Part shown: positions 55,291 to 64,000 of the stretch, piece after piece
Layout of the letters: the number at the start of each line of letters is the position of its first letter
How positions within the stretch are numbered: the stretch's first letter is position 1
The notes under the pieces: model-generated
What the model was told of the DNA's origin: nothing
What the model saw: the letters and a program-made list of their open reading frames with translations, nothing else
Database searches by the model: none
NCBI RefSeq assembly: GCF_027943255.1
Contig: NW_026562179.1
Span: forward strand, 3,846,501-3,910,500
Length of the DNA: 64,000 nt
Origin: Anastrepha obliqua
Taxonomy: Eukaryota; Arthropoda; Insecta; Diptera; Tephritidae
Reading direction: 5' to 3'
Program-made: the position numbers and the translations under genes

Positions 55291-57329
55291 AGATAAAAAG
55301 CTGGTATGTGGCATGGATGATGCAAATATTACATTGCAACTTCTATATGATAACAGACTTCAGAACGTTAAAACAGATTATAATATATTGTTAAGTAAAA
55401 TTATTTCAAAAAATTAGAAAACGTCTGTCATAGATTAACAAAAATAACCTTAAAAGTATTAGAATTGAAAATAATTTAAAATGTGCACAAATTAAAATAA
55501 ATATTATTTCCTTTAATGTCAATGACCTTGAAAACAAATATATCTTCCCTGCGTTTTTCGACTATGTTGAAAAGCATGACGTTTTTGAACTTATAGAGAC
55601 CCACCTAACCGAAGAGAAAATAAATCAAGCAAAGAATTATTTCCCAGATTTTGACACTTACTAGAAACCAGCAAGTCGTAGCAGCAAATTTGGAAGAGCG
55701 TCTGGAGGTTGCGTGTGTGGAGTCAAAAAAGAGTTGCAAAAAAGGGCATACGAAATAGTTTCAAAGCCGAAAATGGAGTAGACGTGATGCCACATGCCAA
55801 TTAAATTAATATTAAAAACAAATATGGTACTAAACGAATTGGAAAACATCAACTTATTGCCGAAAGTAGTGCTTAAAGGAAAAGATAAGATAAATTATCA
55901 ATTAAAACTAAACCAATACCTAAATAAGTTTAAAAATGGAGGAGAAATAATGGACCTGAAGAAGCTTGCCAACGTAATAAAAATGTCAGTGCCACAGTCA
56001 CCTGTCAGAAATATTAAAATCACTTTTAAAAATGCATGGTTCAATTTCAAATGTTTTAAGGCTAGGGAGCTATCCTTCAAATATCTGAATGACTTTAGAA
56101 AATCTAACATTGAAGACGAAAAGCAAAAATATCTACAAGCAAATCAATTTTATAGAAACGCATGTGAAAAAGCAAAGAAAAACGAATCAACAAAACTGCA
56201 AATGCAAAAGAATGGTGGAGTTTAGCGAAGGATATAAGAGGAAAGTCATTTCAAGTTGGTACAAATATCACTGCGAACGATTTTAAATACTATTTTCAAA
56301 GCCTACTAAACCAACCGCAATTAACAAAAGACATTTATTACGCAGCTGCGCTATGTAAAGATGAATATCTCGATAAAGATATAACATTTATGGAAGCTGA
56401 AAAAAACATTGAAAATGCTAAAATCAATAAAGCGCCAGGAGAAGATAGAATACCTTATGAGCTGCTAAAGTTTGCTTCGCCAGAATTTAAGTTGGAGTTA
56501 ACAAAGGTATACAACATAATTTTTGAGATCGGAAGAATCGATGAAACTTTTGAAAAAACGATAATTTTCCCAATTTTTAAGAAGGGAGATGTAAATGCAG
56601 CCAGTAACTATCGGGGAATATCGTTTATGAATTTTATCGCAAAGGTGTTAATGGGATTGATAAACGCAAGACTTGCAAATTGGGTAGAAAAAAACAACGT
56701 GCTCACAGAATTCCAAGCCGGCTTTAGAAGAAACTATTCAACTGTAGATAACATTTATAATCTTGCGTCTATTGTACATCTAAAGTTTCATGAAAATCAA
56801 AAAGTTTACGCATATTTTGTTGATTTCAAGGCGGCGTTCGACAGGGTGCCGAGGAGACCGATGATTTATAAACTACGATCTAGCAAAATAACGAACCTCA
56901 TAGAAAATATTTACGATAATACTAGATCTGTGGTTTGGACGGGAAAAGAAGTATCCGACTATTTTGAAACCTGCACTGGTGTGAAACAAGGATGTTTGTT
57001 GTCGCCATTATTGTTCATTTTATATCTAAACGATTTGCACGACTATGAGGTGGACTATTGGTTGAGGGCATGAATATACGTCTTCTCCTTTATGCCGATG
57101 ATATTGTTCTCCTAGCGGATAACCCTAAAGTCATGCAATCCATGATTAATAACCTGGAGAAATACTGCACTGAATGGAATATGGAAGTAAACGCAAATAA
57201 ATCGGAGATGATTAGAAGAGGTGGACGACTTTTCCAGGCTGAAAAATGGTGGTACCAAGGTGAAGAAATTAAATTGGTGGCCGAATATAAATATCTTGGT
57301 GTCATTCTCACACCCAAAATCGCATTCGG

Positions 57330-57691
57330 CAAGCACTTCTTCTTCTTCTTAATTGGCGCTATAACCGCTTACGCGATTTTGGCCGAGTTTAACAAAGCGC
57401 GCCAGTCGTTTCTTTCTCGTGCTAACCGGCGCCAATTGGACACACCAAGTGAAGCCAAGTCCTTCTCCACCTGATCTTTCCAACGCAGAGGAGGCCTTCC
57501 TCTTCCTCTACTACCACCAGCTGGTACCGCATCGAATACTTTCAGTGCCGGAGCGTTTGTATCCATTCGGACGACATGACCCAGCCAACGTAGCCGCTGG
57601 ATTTTTATTCGCTGTGCTATGTCTATGTCGTCGTAAAGCTCATACAGCTCATCGTTCCATCGTGTGCGATATTCGCCGTTGCCAAGCACTT
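57330..57691 (-). mobile_element. RTE-clade 3' fragment with target duplication
   Basis: The insertion 57339-57682 (344 bp) is flanked by the 9-bp duplication CAAGCACTT (57330-57338, 57683-57691). On the minus strand it encodes the end of an RTE ORF2 and finishes with an AAG-repeat tail (CTTCTTCTTCTT on the plus strand). It is a 5'-truncated copy. I recall very similar pieces as abundant repeats in tephritid flies. Confidence 0.85.
57369..57682 (-). pseudogene. RTE ORF2 C-terminal end
   Basis: A frame without internal stop: EYRTRWNDELYELYDDIDIA, then RIKIQRLRWLGHVVRMDTNA, SRGRGRPPLRWKDQVEKDLA and SNWRRLARERNDWRALLNSA. This is the conserved tail of RTE/BovB-like reverse transcriptases after the thumb. 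The RT itself is absent through 5' truncation. Confidence 0.85.
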
Positions 57692-58497
57692 AGAAGCCAG
57701 AAATACTTCAGCAAAAGCTAGGATTAATTGCACATGGAACGGTTTTTGAGCGAAGCAATTCATTTCATTAAAATCAAAATGGAAAAGCTGTTCCAAGCGG
57801 TATGCAGAGCGATACAAACCTACGCAGCGCAAGTTTGGGGATATGCCTTATTCGATGAGGTAAATAAACTTCAACGTTACTTTATTAAAAGAATCCTCAA
57901 ACTGCCCGAGTCCACTCCAAATTATGCAATAACATTAGAAATTAATATATAAGATAACCACATGTATTCTTTAGAATTACACATGAAGTATATCTGGAAA
58001 ACTATTTATAAATATAATTGCAACAGACTCCCACACAAACTAACACAAGGCATCTTAAGTAAAAATGTGTTTTGGCTTAAGCATCTGAACGACATGGGAA
58101 TGGAGTTCGGTCAGAAGTTTGAAGAAAACATCACCTCTATAGACTGACAAGATCGCTGTGTGCAACTTCTTACCGAAATGAAAATAAAAGATATCAACAT
58201 GGCAAGGCAAAAAGCACAGTCAAGCGCGAAGCGAATTTATAAACATTTAGACTACTCAAAAGAGGAATCCTATATAATATTAAAGAAGTAATGCGGCTAG
58301 CTGATATTACGACATATTTCAAAGCAAGATGTGGTTTACTGAAGCTAAATGCAACTACGTATGGAAATGCTCAGAAAATATGCACCCTCTGCAATTTAAA
58401 CGAGGAAGAAAATATGCAGCATTGGAAAAGACTAACTTGCTTTATATACTCAGCCTTACGCTATAGAAATTTTCTTATTGCAGAGTTCAATTTTTGA

Positions 58498-58642
58498 TTA
58501 ATTTTTGAGTTGTGACAGACAACATTGTTATTGCCACAAATTTATTATTTCTTTCTTTATGTATTTATATATTTAAACGAATTATTGTAAAAGTTATTGA
58601 AATGTAAGATGAAATATTTATAAATGAATAAAGAATTACTAC
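58498..58642 (+). other. 3' untranslated region of non-LTR-3
   Basis: AT-rich, ending AAAGAATTACTAC before the BEL/Pao LTR. The TAC repeats continue at 62869-62891. Confidence 0.6.
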
Positions 58643-59004
58643 TGTTGAGTCCGTCTATGCATTTAATTTAAGTTTTAATTTTTATAATATTACCTAAGGG
58701 TTAATGTCAGCAATGTAAACAATCGCTTTTGTTATATTCTATTTTATGCTATATCCTTTGTTCTTACACGTATGTACATGCGTAGGTACATATTGCTGTC
58801 TAATTAGGTCTTTGAACTTAGATTTTATTTACTGCTTTGTTATTCATCCCGCAATTACCGCATATTTTACCGCTTATGTTTTTACCGCATAACTTACCGC
58901 TTTAGAGAATGCATATAAATGCAACCGCGCTAATTGTTAAATTAATATAGAATCTATTGAAACGAAACGGTTGTGTGTTTTTCTTTAAGCGATCCGCGTC
59001 AACA
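58643..59004 (+). repeat. 5' LTR of BEL/Pao
   Basis: 362 bp, starts TGTTGAGTCC and ends GCGTCAACA. Contains a tract of TTACCGC repeats near 58850-58900. Confidence 0.9.
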
Positions 59005-59008
59005 TTTT

Positions 59009-59026
59009 TGGTCCTTCGAGCCGGAT
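59009..59026 (+). other. BEL/Pao primer binding site (tRNA-Tyr)
   Basis: TGGTCCTTCGAGCCGGAT, 5 bases after the LTR, is the complement of the 18-base 3' end of eukaryotic tRNA-Tyr including CCA. Confidence 0.8.
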
Positions 59027-59292
59027 AAGTCAAACCCGCGAACATTTAAAGTTTAGCCAATAGATTTTGGCTAAGGTGCATGTACTACATATCGCAAATA
59101 TTATAATTAGCATTTTTTGAGTCCTTCTACCAATCGATTTCGGCTAATTAAATGAAAGTGTATTATCGCGATTAATTAGTGTTAAATAATAAGTAACCAG
59201 TGAACAAGTTAAAAAAAAGGGAGCTCTAGTGCGTTGATTTGTGCGTGATACCAGTGCGAATATCGTCCTTCAAATCTACAAGGACAAGAAAA

Positions 59293-62200
59293 ATGTCGAG
59301 CTCGGTAAAAACACGCGACTCTGCACTTAACGCCATTAAGCAGTATATGGCTAAGAGTACGGACGATGCTTTTACAATGGATGCAGAAAGCATAAAAAGT
59401 TATATGCAACTGCTCAGTGAACAGTGGACTCGCTTTAATAGCGCTCAAGATGCGGTCGAAATTTCGTGTGGATGTGACAATGTAGACATTGAAGAAAGTG
59501 TGCGAACTCAAGCTGAGACGTGGTACTCTACGGCTTTAGCAAACTTCAATCGCGTACAGAAGTGTCGTGCCGAAGCGCAACCCGCGTCCGTGACAACGCC
59601 TGTGTCTGCAGCAATACGGCTGCCAAAGATGGAGCTGCCTAACTTCTCTGGGGACTCCACGGAGTGGATCGGTTTTTTTGACGCATTTTCTACCTTGGTC
59701 GACTGTAATGCCGCATTGTCAAATGGTCAAAAACTTCACTATCTTCGTAGTTGTTTAAGGGGTGACGCGTTAAAAATCATAAGTGGGTTTAAGATATGTG
59801 ATGTTAACTATGAAGAAGCTTGGGACCTACTAAAATCGCGGTATAAGGTCATGCGCGTTATAGTTGAAGGACATTTTAGAGCTATGGCTAACGTAAAGAG
59901 GGCAGCTAGTGATACCGTCGACGCAATTAAGGGAGTGATCGACGCCTTCCAGCAACACATACACGAGCTTAAGGCTTTGGGACGCCCAGTGGAATTTTGG
60001 GACGATTGGCTAGAGTACGAACTAGTCAATAAATTAGACTTCGAGACACGAAAGCAATGGGAGCTATCACTCGTTACTGATGAGCCTCCGTCATTCGAAC
60101 AGCTGTCCACGTTTTTAGAAGTTAGATGTCGTTCTCTATCAATGCTATCACCGTCAACGGTATTAGTGTCAGCTAAGGGTAAAACCGCGTCGGTGTGTAA
60201 GTCTACGAAAGTGTTTCACGCAGTGCAAGATCAGAACAGCACGGGCTGTACATTTTGTAACGGGCCACACAAAATATACAGTTGTGAAAAATTTCGGGAC
60301 CTTGACGCAAACGGTAAATCGAAATTTGTGAGAGAATCGCGCGTGTGCATGAACTGCTTGAGTTCAGGCCATTATAAGGCAAAGTGTAACAGCACATCTG
60401 CATGCAGGATTTGCCATCAACGCCATCACACGCTGTTGCATAATACTGCCGCTACAACTAACGCTACAACCGTTGCTCATTTCGTCAACAGCGCCTCTCT
60501 TAGGCCTTTCTCCCCTGCAGCAGACGTCATGCATCAAACGAACGCAACCGTTTCATCCAATAACGGTCCTTCCACAGACATCGCTGCTGCCTGTACGTCT
60601 TCATATTTGAATGCCAATCCCAACCAGCCTCATCCAAGAGAAAGGACTGTGCTGTTGGCAACCGCCTTGGTCAAGGTACGCGATTGCTCTGGTCATTGGC
60701 AACCCGCTCGCTTGCTGTTTGATTCTGGTTCGCATGCTTCCTTCGTAACCGAGTCATGTGTACAACGCTTGGGATTACCGCGAAGAGGGTCCGCAATATT
60801 GATTTCTGGAATTGGTTCCTCCCGAGGGATACGCTCTAGAGGTGAAGTATTACTTTCATTATCATCTCATTTTTCAGCCCAATGCTTTACTGTTGACGCA
60901 TTGATTCTGCCTAAAATCACAAGTGATTTGCCAACACAGCCCTTGAAGGTGTCGGCGTGGCCGCACATACAAGATCTACTTTTAGCCGATCAGCACTTCA
61001 TGAAACCCAGGCGTATCGATATCTTGGTTGGAATGGGCGTCATGGGACAGCTCCTCTGCTCGGAGATTCGTAAGGGGCCACCCGGTACGCCCATGAATCA
61101 ACGAACGGTTTTCGGTTGGACGCTGTTTGGAAATGTCGATGGATCCAAATCCACTTCGCTCGGCTTACAGTCTCTGCATTGTGAAGTTCATTTAGATCGA
61201 GCGCTCACTAGACTTTGGGAGTTAGAAGAAGCACCGAAAAAGGCCCACCTCACCTACGAAGAACGCTATTGTGAAGAGCTTTTCGAAAAAACGCACAGAA
61301 GGTCACCTGACGGGCGATTTATAGTAGAGCTGCCGCTGAAATCTGACGTAGCCTTGGGAGCATCACGAAGTTATGCTGTTCGAAGTCTACTAAGCATCGA
61401 AAAAAGACTTGCGCGAGATGAGGACCTACGCCAACGCTGCAATGAGTTCATGCAAGAACTCCTCGACATGAAGCACATGGAACTTGCACCACCGTCAACG
61501 GATCAAACGTTCTGTATGCTGCATCACCCCGTTGTAAAAGAGTCAAGCGTCACGACTAAATTGAGAGTCGTGTTCAATGCGTCCGCCAAAACCACCACCG
61601 GGAATTCGTTGAACGATGCATTATTTGTTGGTCCCCAATTGCAACCGATCTATGCTTGGACTGACTCAACTATTACATTGGCATGGCTTCAGGCGCATCC
61701 TAGTAAGTGGATAACCTTCGTTGCCAATCGCGTTGCTGACATCCAAGAAGTCTTACCGCTTGAATGTTGGAATCATATCCGCTCTGAACTAAATCCAGCA
61801 GATTGCGCTTCTAGAGGTGTAGCCCTGTCTGAACTACTGTATCAAAAACTATGGTGGTCTGGTCCTGAATTCTTAAAAGGTCCTGACCATTTCTGGAAGC
61901 TATCACCTTCGCAACACACAACTCAGTTGGGCGTTCGTAGCAAGGTCGTCACCCACGCTACTAGCTCAGATGACCACTGGCCGGTATTTATTCATTTATT
62001 CAGTCTACCAATAATCACCAATAAACCACGAATCAACGCTCCTAAACGGGTCGGTCCTCCCTGCTGTCAAGAGATATCCGAAGCTGAACTGCGCTTGATA
62101 AGGTATACACAATCACTGTATTTTTGTAATGAAATTTCTCTTTGTAACAGAAGAAAGCCGATTCCGCTTCGGAGTAGTATTTTGACATTGCAGCCATATC

Positions 62201-62424
62201 TCGATGGGAAAAACGTCTTGCGAGTAGGAGGTAGGATCAAGAACGCTGAAAAAGCTGCTGATGTAAGACATCCGATTATCCTGCCAAAAAACTGCCCACT
62301 TGCGAAACTGCGAGTGGTTACGCTGAAAACACCGCATGGCGAATTAGTTCGGCCCATAGTAAAGCTCTGCCCTTTACCAACGAAGGGAGACTTATTTCAC
62401 GAAGAAACTACTAATTCATCATAA
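59293..62424 (+). CDS. BEL/Pao gag-protease frame with remnants of RT, RNase H and integrase C-terminus
   Basis: Uninterrupted frame; in-frame ATGs at 59239 and 59293, the second (MSSSVKTRDSALNAIKQYMA) preferred as a typical BEL start. Residues count from it. Gag is residues 1-300, with RLPKMELPNFSGDSTEWIGF near 115. Three Cys/His knuckles (CTFCNGPHKIYSC, CMNCLSSGHYKAKC, CRICHQRHHTLLH) are near 320-390. Protease LLFDSGSHASFVTE is near 475. The RT entry KLRVVFNASAKTTTGNSLND is near 760. At about residue 785 the frame jumps from LFVGPQLQP to IYAWTDSTITLAWLQ, removing the RT palm with its YVDD box and most of RNase H. Near residue 1003 it jumps again from NCPLAK to LRVVTLKTPHGE, removing the integrase catalytic core. 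Both deletions keep the frame. Capsid and protease may still work. Confidence 0.85.
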   Translation: MSSSVKTRDSALNAIKQYMAKSTDDAFTMDAESIKSYMQLLSEQWTRFNSAQDAVEISCGCDNVDIEESVRTQAETWYSTALANFNRVQKCRAEAQPASVTTPVSAAIRLPKMELPNFSGDSTEWIGFFDAFSTLVDCNAALSNGQKLHYLRSCLRGDALKIISGFKICDVNYEEAWDLLKSRYKVMRVIVEGHFRAMANVKRAASDTVDAIKGVIDAFQQHIHELKALGRPVEFWDDWLEYELVNKLDFETRKQWELSLVTDEPPSFEQLSTFLEVRCRSLSMLSPSTVLVSAKGKTASVCKSTKVFHAVQDQNSTGCTFCNGPHKIYSCEKFRDLDANGKSKFVRESRVCMNCLSSGHYKAKCNSTSACRICHQRHHTLLHNTAATTNATTVAHFVNSASLRPFSPAADVMHQTNATVSSNNGPSTDIAAACTSSYLNANPNQPHPRERTVLLATALVKVRDCSGHWQPARLLFDSGSHASFVTESCVQRLGLPRRGSAILISGIGSSRGIRSRGEVLLSLSSHFSAQCFTVDALILPKITSDLPTQPLKVSAWPHIQDLLLADQHFMKPRRIDILVGMGVMGQLLCSEIRKGPPGTPMNQRTVFGWTLFGNVDGSKSTSLGLQSLHCEVHLDRALTRLWELEEAPKKAHLTYEERYCEELFEKTHRRSPDGRFIVELPLKSDVALGASRSYAVRSLLSIEKRLARDEDLRQRCNEFMQELLDMKHMELAPPSTDQTFCMLHHPVVKESSVTTKLRVVFNASAKTTTGNSLNDALFVGPQLQPIYAWTDSTITLAWLQAHPSKWITFVANRVADIQEVLPLECWNHIRSELNPADCASRGVALSELLYQKLWWSGPEFLKGPDHFWKLSPSQHTTQLGVRSKVVTHATSSDDHWPVFIHLFSLPIITNKPRINAPKRVGPPCCQEISEAELRLIRYTQSLYFCNEISLCNRRKPIPLRSSILTLQPYLDGKNVLRVGGRIKNAEKAADVRHPIILPKNCPLAKLRVVTLKTPHGELVRPIVKLCPLPTKGDLFHEETTNSS

Positions 62425-62509
62425 ATGTTATCAAGCTTTTCATATTTTTCTTTCCTATAATTTGTAACTTCTATATTGAACTTATTGAGATAGTTCAAGG
62501 GCGGCGGTA
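62425..62509 (+). other. BEL/Pao 3' untranslated region and polypurine tract
   Basis: The purine-rich AAGGGCGGCGG lies just before the 3' LTR start at 62510, suitable as plus-strand primer. Confidence 0.65.
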
Positions 62510-62868
62510 TGTTGAGTCCGTCTATGCATTTCATTTAAGTTTTAATTTTTATAATATTACCTAAGGGTTAATGTCAGCAATGTAAACAATCGCTTTTGTT
62601 ATATTCTATTTTATGCTATATCCTTTGTTCTTACACGTATGTACATGCGTAGGTACATATTGCTGTCTAATTAGGTCTTTGAACTTAGATTTTATTTACT
62701 GCTTTGTTATTCATCCCGCAATTACCGCATATTTTACCGCTTATGTTTTTACCGCATAACTTACCGCTTTAGAGAATGCATATAAATGCAACCGCGCTAA
62801 TTGTTAAATTAATATAGAATCTATTGAAACGAAACGGTGTGTTTTTCTTTAAGCGATCCGCGTCAACA
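62510..62868 (+). repeat. 3' LTR of BEL/Pao
   Basis: 359 bp, near-identical to the 5' LTR. Confidence 0.9.
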
Positions 62869-62894
62869 ACTACTACTTACTACTACTACTTATA
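62869..62894 (+). repeat. (TAC)n tail of non-LTR-3
   Basis: ACTACTACTTACTACTACT continues the TAC repeats at 58636-58642 across the BEL/Pao insertion. Confidence 0.7.
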
Positions 62895-62963
62895 CACTAT
62901 TAACGGCATACCTTCCTCTTTATAATGAAATAAACATCCGATCATTTATATTGAAAAATAGCA
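62895..62963 (+). mobile_element. 3' end of ITm2 of unit C
   Basis: CACTATTAACGGCATACC and the following 3' untranslated sequence match unit 0 (31547-31610). It marks the continuation of the array beyond non-LTR-3 and BEL. Confidence 0.7.
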
Positions 62964-63094
62964 TAGCTCGCTAGGGAGAAAAGGCTCCTCTGAGGGCCAA
63001 CGTTCGTTGTTTAAATAGATTTACTTATGCGTCATAATAAAAAGAATTCTTTGTACTTTCCAAATAGAATACCAAGTTTGATCATCAGGGCTAG
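62964..63094. other. Short spacer
   Basis: No feature recognised. Confidence 0.35.
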
Positions 63095-63649
63095 GAATCT
63101 ATAAGTCTGAAATTAGGAGGGCTAAAAGGGACTCTTGGAGAAACTACTGTGGAAGCGTGTAGGGCGGTGATTAATCTTCAAGATTTAGACGAATACTCAC
63201 GAGGAGCTCGGCTCCCTTGGGATACATGAGGGACGAGTCGGGACGTTGAGTCATGAGCGGATGGAATTACTAAAACTGCTCCTCGACGCTAATGTTCCGA
63301 CGAATCCGGTATCTAGCAGCACCAAGGAAATACACCAATCGGTTTCAGAATCGGGGCTGGCTGCTGGATGGGCACCGCTTTCCTTGGGCCATTGGCTCCT
63401 CCGAGCCCATCAAGTCGCTTGGTCCTGATGGCAGCATACCTGCCCAACTGCAGAAATCTAACCTCCATGCCGCTGACTGAGTATACCTGGATCTTGGAGG
63501 GCTGTGAGGGTTGTGTTCATACCCAAGGCTGGCTCATATGTCTCCCATAAGGATTTCAGGCCAATTAATCTCACCGTTGAGCCATCAGTGAGTTAAGGGG
63601 AATAACATGCTTTTTTGGAGCGTGCCGTAATTGACTCTCTGATGGAAGC
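63095..63649 (+). pseudogene. LOA-like linker and RT N-terminal fragment
   Basis: Plus strand, several frames: EIRRAKRDSWRNYCGSV, then a LSHERMELLKLLLDANVPTN block, SLGPDGSIPAQLQKS (the GPDG entry motif), VFIPKAGSY-like residues near 63520, FRPINLT near 63565 and LERAVIDSLMEA near 63640. This order matches the linker and RT fingers of LOA-type ORF2. It stops where the next element's 5' end begins. Highly decayed. Confidence 0.65.
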
Positions 63650-63766
63650 CTGAGCTATCACCTCCACGCGGTAACGGCTGGAAACTTCTGTGTATTTGTT
63701 GGTTGACGTAGTTTGTTATTTTGTTAACAAATGCTTTAATCGATAAATACGCAGAAGGCTAAGATA
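63650..63766 (+). ncRNA. Candidate HDV-like ribozyme, P1 degenerate
   Basis: Elements read directly: P2 CTATC/GATAG (about 63655-63659 with 63762-63766); P3 ACC/GGT (63660-63662 with 63670-63672) closing loop TCCACGC, one base different from the TCCTCGC loop of the antigenomic HDV ribozyme; P1 3' strand AACGGCT followed by GG for P1.1. P4 is a 13-bp helix (CTTCTGTGTATTT with AAATACGCAGAAG) and J4/2 is GCTAA with the expected C. Only four P1 pairs (AGCC/GGCT) can be made with the upstream sequence, so cleavage is doubtful. It lies about 300 bases before the LOA-type ORF1 start at 63950, as the LOA-0 ribozyme does before its ORF1. Confidence 0.5.
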
Positions 63767-63949
63767 GACAGACTCCTAATCCAAGGCGGAACAGCATATG
63801 CCGAGGGATGCGTGGCTAAGAGGATGCTTAGTCGTGAATATGCGAACTCCGGATACCTGGTGACCTCCGGTTTTAATTAAATGCCTTCCCGCGGTACAAG
63901 GGCTTTGCCGTGGGTGACCTCCCTTCCCTAACACTCGTGGGAATCACAT
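63767..63949 (+). promoter_or_regulatory. 5' UTR of the right-end LOA-type element with two hairpins
   Basis: Hairpins at 63849-63870 (CCGGA/TCCGG around TACCTGG) and 63888-63914 (CCCGCGG/CCGTGGG) mirror those of LOA-0 at 760-788 and 718-744. ACACTCGTGGG precedes the ATG in both elements. Confidence 0.55.
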
Positions 63950-64000
63950 GGATAAATTACAAAATAAAACAAAAACCAAACACGACGAATCTGCTGCTGG
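63950..64000 (+). CDS. LOA-type ORF1 start, partial
   Basis: ATG at 63950 gives MDKLQNKTKTKHDESAAG, open to the window edge. The Lys/Gln/Thr-rich N-terminus and the preceding ACACTCGTGGG motif match the start of ORF1 in LOA-0 (MQADFSKINKKKEIGPP). Only 17 codons are visible, so function is inferred from position. Confidence 0.5.

Larger units (their letters stand above)
55495..58497 (+). pseudogene. Non-LTR-3 ORF2 (endonuclease remnant, RT, C-terminal region)
   Basis: The endonuclease survives only as an N-terminal piece (NIISFNVNDLENKYIF, VFELIETHLTEEK), with most of the domain deleted near 55780. A linker (55794-56225) leads to the RT in 56390-57073 (KAPGEDRIPYELLK, NYRGISFMNFIAKVLMGLIN, AYFVDFKAAFDRVPRRPMIY, GVKQGCLLSPLLFILYLNDL). 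The next frame, from 57058, has RLLLYADDIVLLADNPKVMQ (intact YADD) and YKYLGVILTPKIAFGKH. The RTE fragment interrupts, and the protein resumes at 57692 in AVCRAIQTYAAQVWGYALFD and the C-terminal region, ending at 58497. Multiple stops. It would carry out target-primed reverse transcription. Confidence 0.8.
58643..62868 (+). mobile_element. BEL/Pao LTR retrotransposon, internally deleted
   Basis: LTRs 58643-59004 and 62510-62868 (TGTTGAGT...CAACA), 5-bp target duplication ACTAC (58638-58642, 62869-62873), a tRNA-Tyr-type primer site, a polypurine tract and a single long frame. The two LTRs differ by about one substitution and one 3-bp indel by eye, so the insertion is young. It lacks the RT core and integrase; mobilisation must have been in trans. 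Confidence 0.9.
54165..62894 (+). mobile_element. Non-LTR-3: retrotransposon with (TAC)n tail, split by BEL/Pao
   Basis: It is flanked by an 8-bp target duplication CACTATTA (54157-54164, 62895-62902). The order is 5' leader with a tandem repeat, ORF1, ORF2 (endonuclease, RT, C-terminal region), 3' region and a TAC-repeat tail. The tail is interrupted by the BEL/Pao element at 58643-62868. An RTE fragment sits at 57339-57682. The clade is uncertain: coiled-coil ORF1 and no RNase H. Confidence 0.8.

Noticed and set aside
1..64000. Host (non-transposon) genes or RNA genes
   Set aside because: Every coding block I could recognise belongs to a transposable element; remaining spacers show no spliced-gene or tRNA signature by eye.

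Overview
The window is eukaryotic, transposon-only DNA. No host gene, tRNA, rRNA or bacterial feature could be supported. The families present (LOA-, R1-, jockey-, CR1-like and RTE non-LTR elements, a gypsy/errantivirus-like LTR element with an env remnant, a BEL/Pao element primed by tRNA-Tyr, mellifera-type mariner, other Tc1/mariner elements, and Helitrons) point to a dipteran insect. A tephritid fruit fly is my best guess; that is inference from familiarity with these repeats. The setting looks like heterochromatin or a transposon graveyard, with insertion inside insertion.

Left part (1-13.4 kb). The window opens inside an intact ORF1 of a LOA-type non-LTR element (minus strand). Its 5' end folds as a hepatitis-delta-virus-like (HDV-like) self-cleaving ribozyme (1043 down to 943). 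The predicted cleavage point falls exactly where Helitron sequence begins (1044). Then come the Helitron 3' end, a decayed non-LTR RT (1812-3330), an R1-like element (about 3331-6860), a mariner split by a 5'-truncated jockey-like element (7340-9329), an endonuclease-region scrap, a TTAA-bounded MITE (10645-11380), a 655-bp near-perfect palindrome (11402-12056) and the RT side of a CR1-like element (12093-13370).

Centre (13.4-30.6 kb). This is a three-deep nest on the minus strand. LOA-1 (13371-18433 plus 28312-28368) was split by a gypsy-like element (18434-28307, 4-bp target duplication CGGG). That element was in turn split by LOA-2 (20555-24387, candidate 5-bp duplication). ORF1 and the endonuclease start of a CR1-like element lie on the far side (28560-30226), so LOA-1 probably landed inside that element.

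Right part (30.6-54.2 kb). This is a tandem array of composite blocks, each made of a LOA-1-family fragment, two Tc1/mariner remnants, a CR1-like fragment and an (AT)n tract. Units A, B and C are nearly identical but mosaic. A and C share a deletion that B lacks; A and B share a 185-bp duplication that C lacks. A Helitron sits in the first (AT)n tract and an almost intact mariner in unit C.

End (54.2-64 kb). A non-LTR element (8-bp target duplication) inserted in unit C. It carries an RTE fragment (9-bp duplication), and a young BEL/Pao element (5-bp duplication) in its (TAC)n tail. The BEL element encodes one continuous 1,044-codon frame that has lost the RT core and the integrase by two in-frame deletions. 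The window ends with a decayed plus-strand RT, a second probable HDV-like ribozyme fold, and the start of another LOA-type ORF1.
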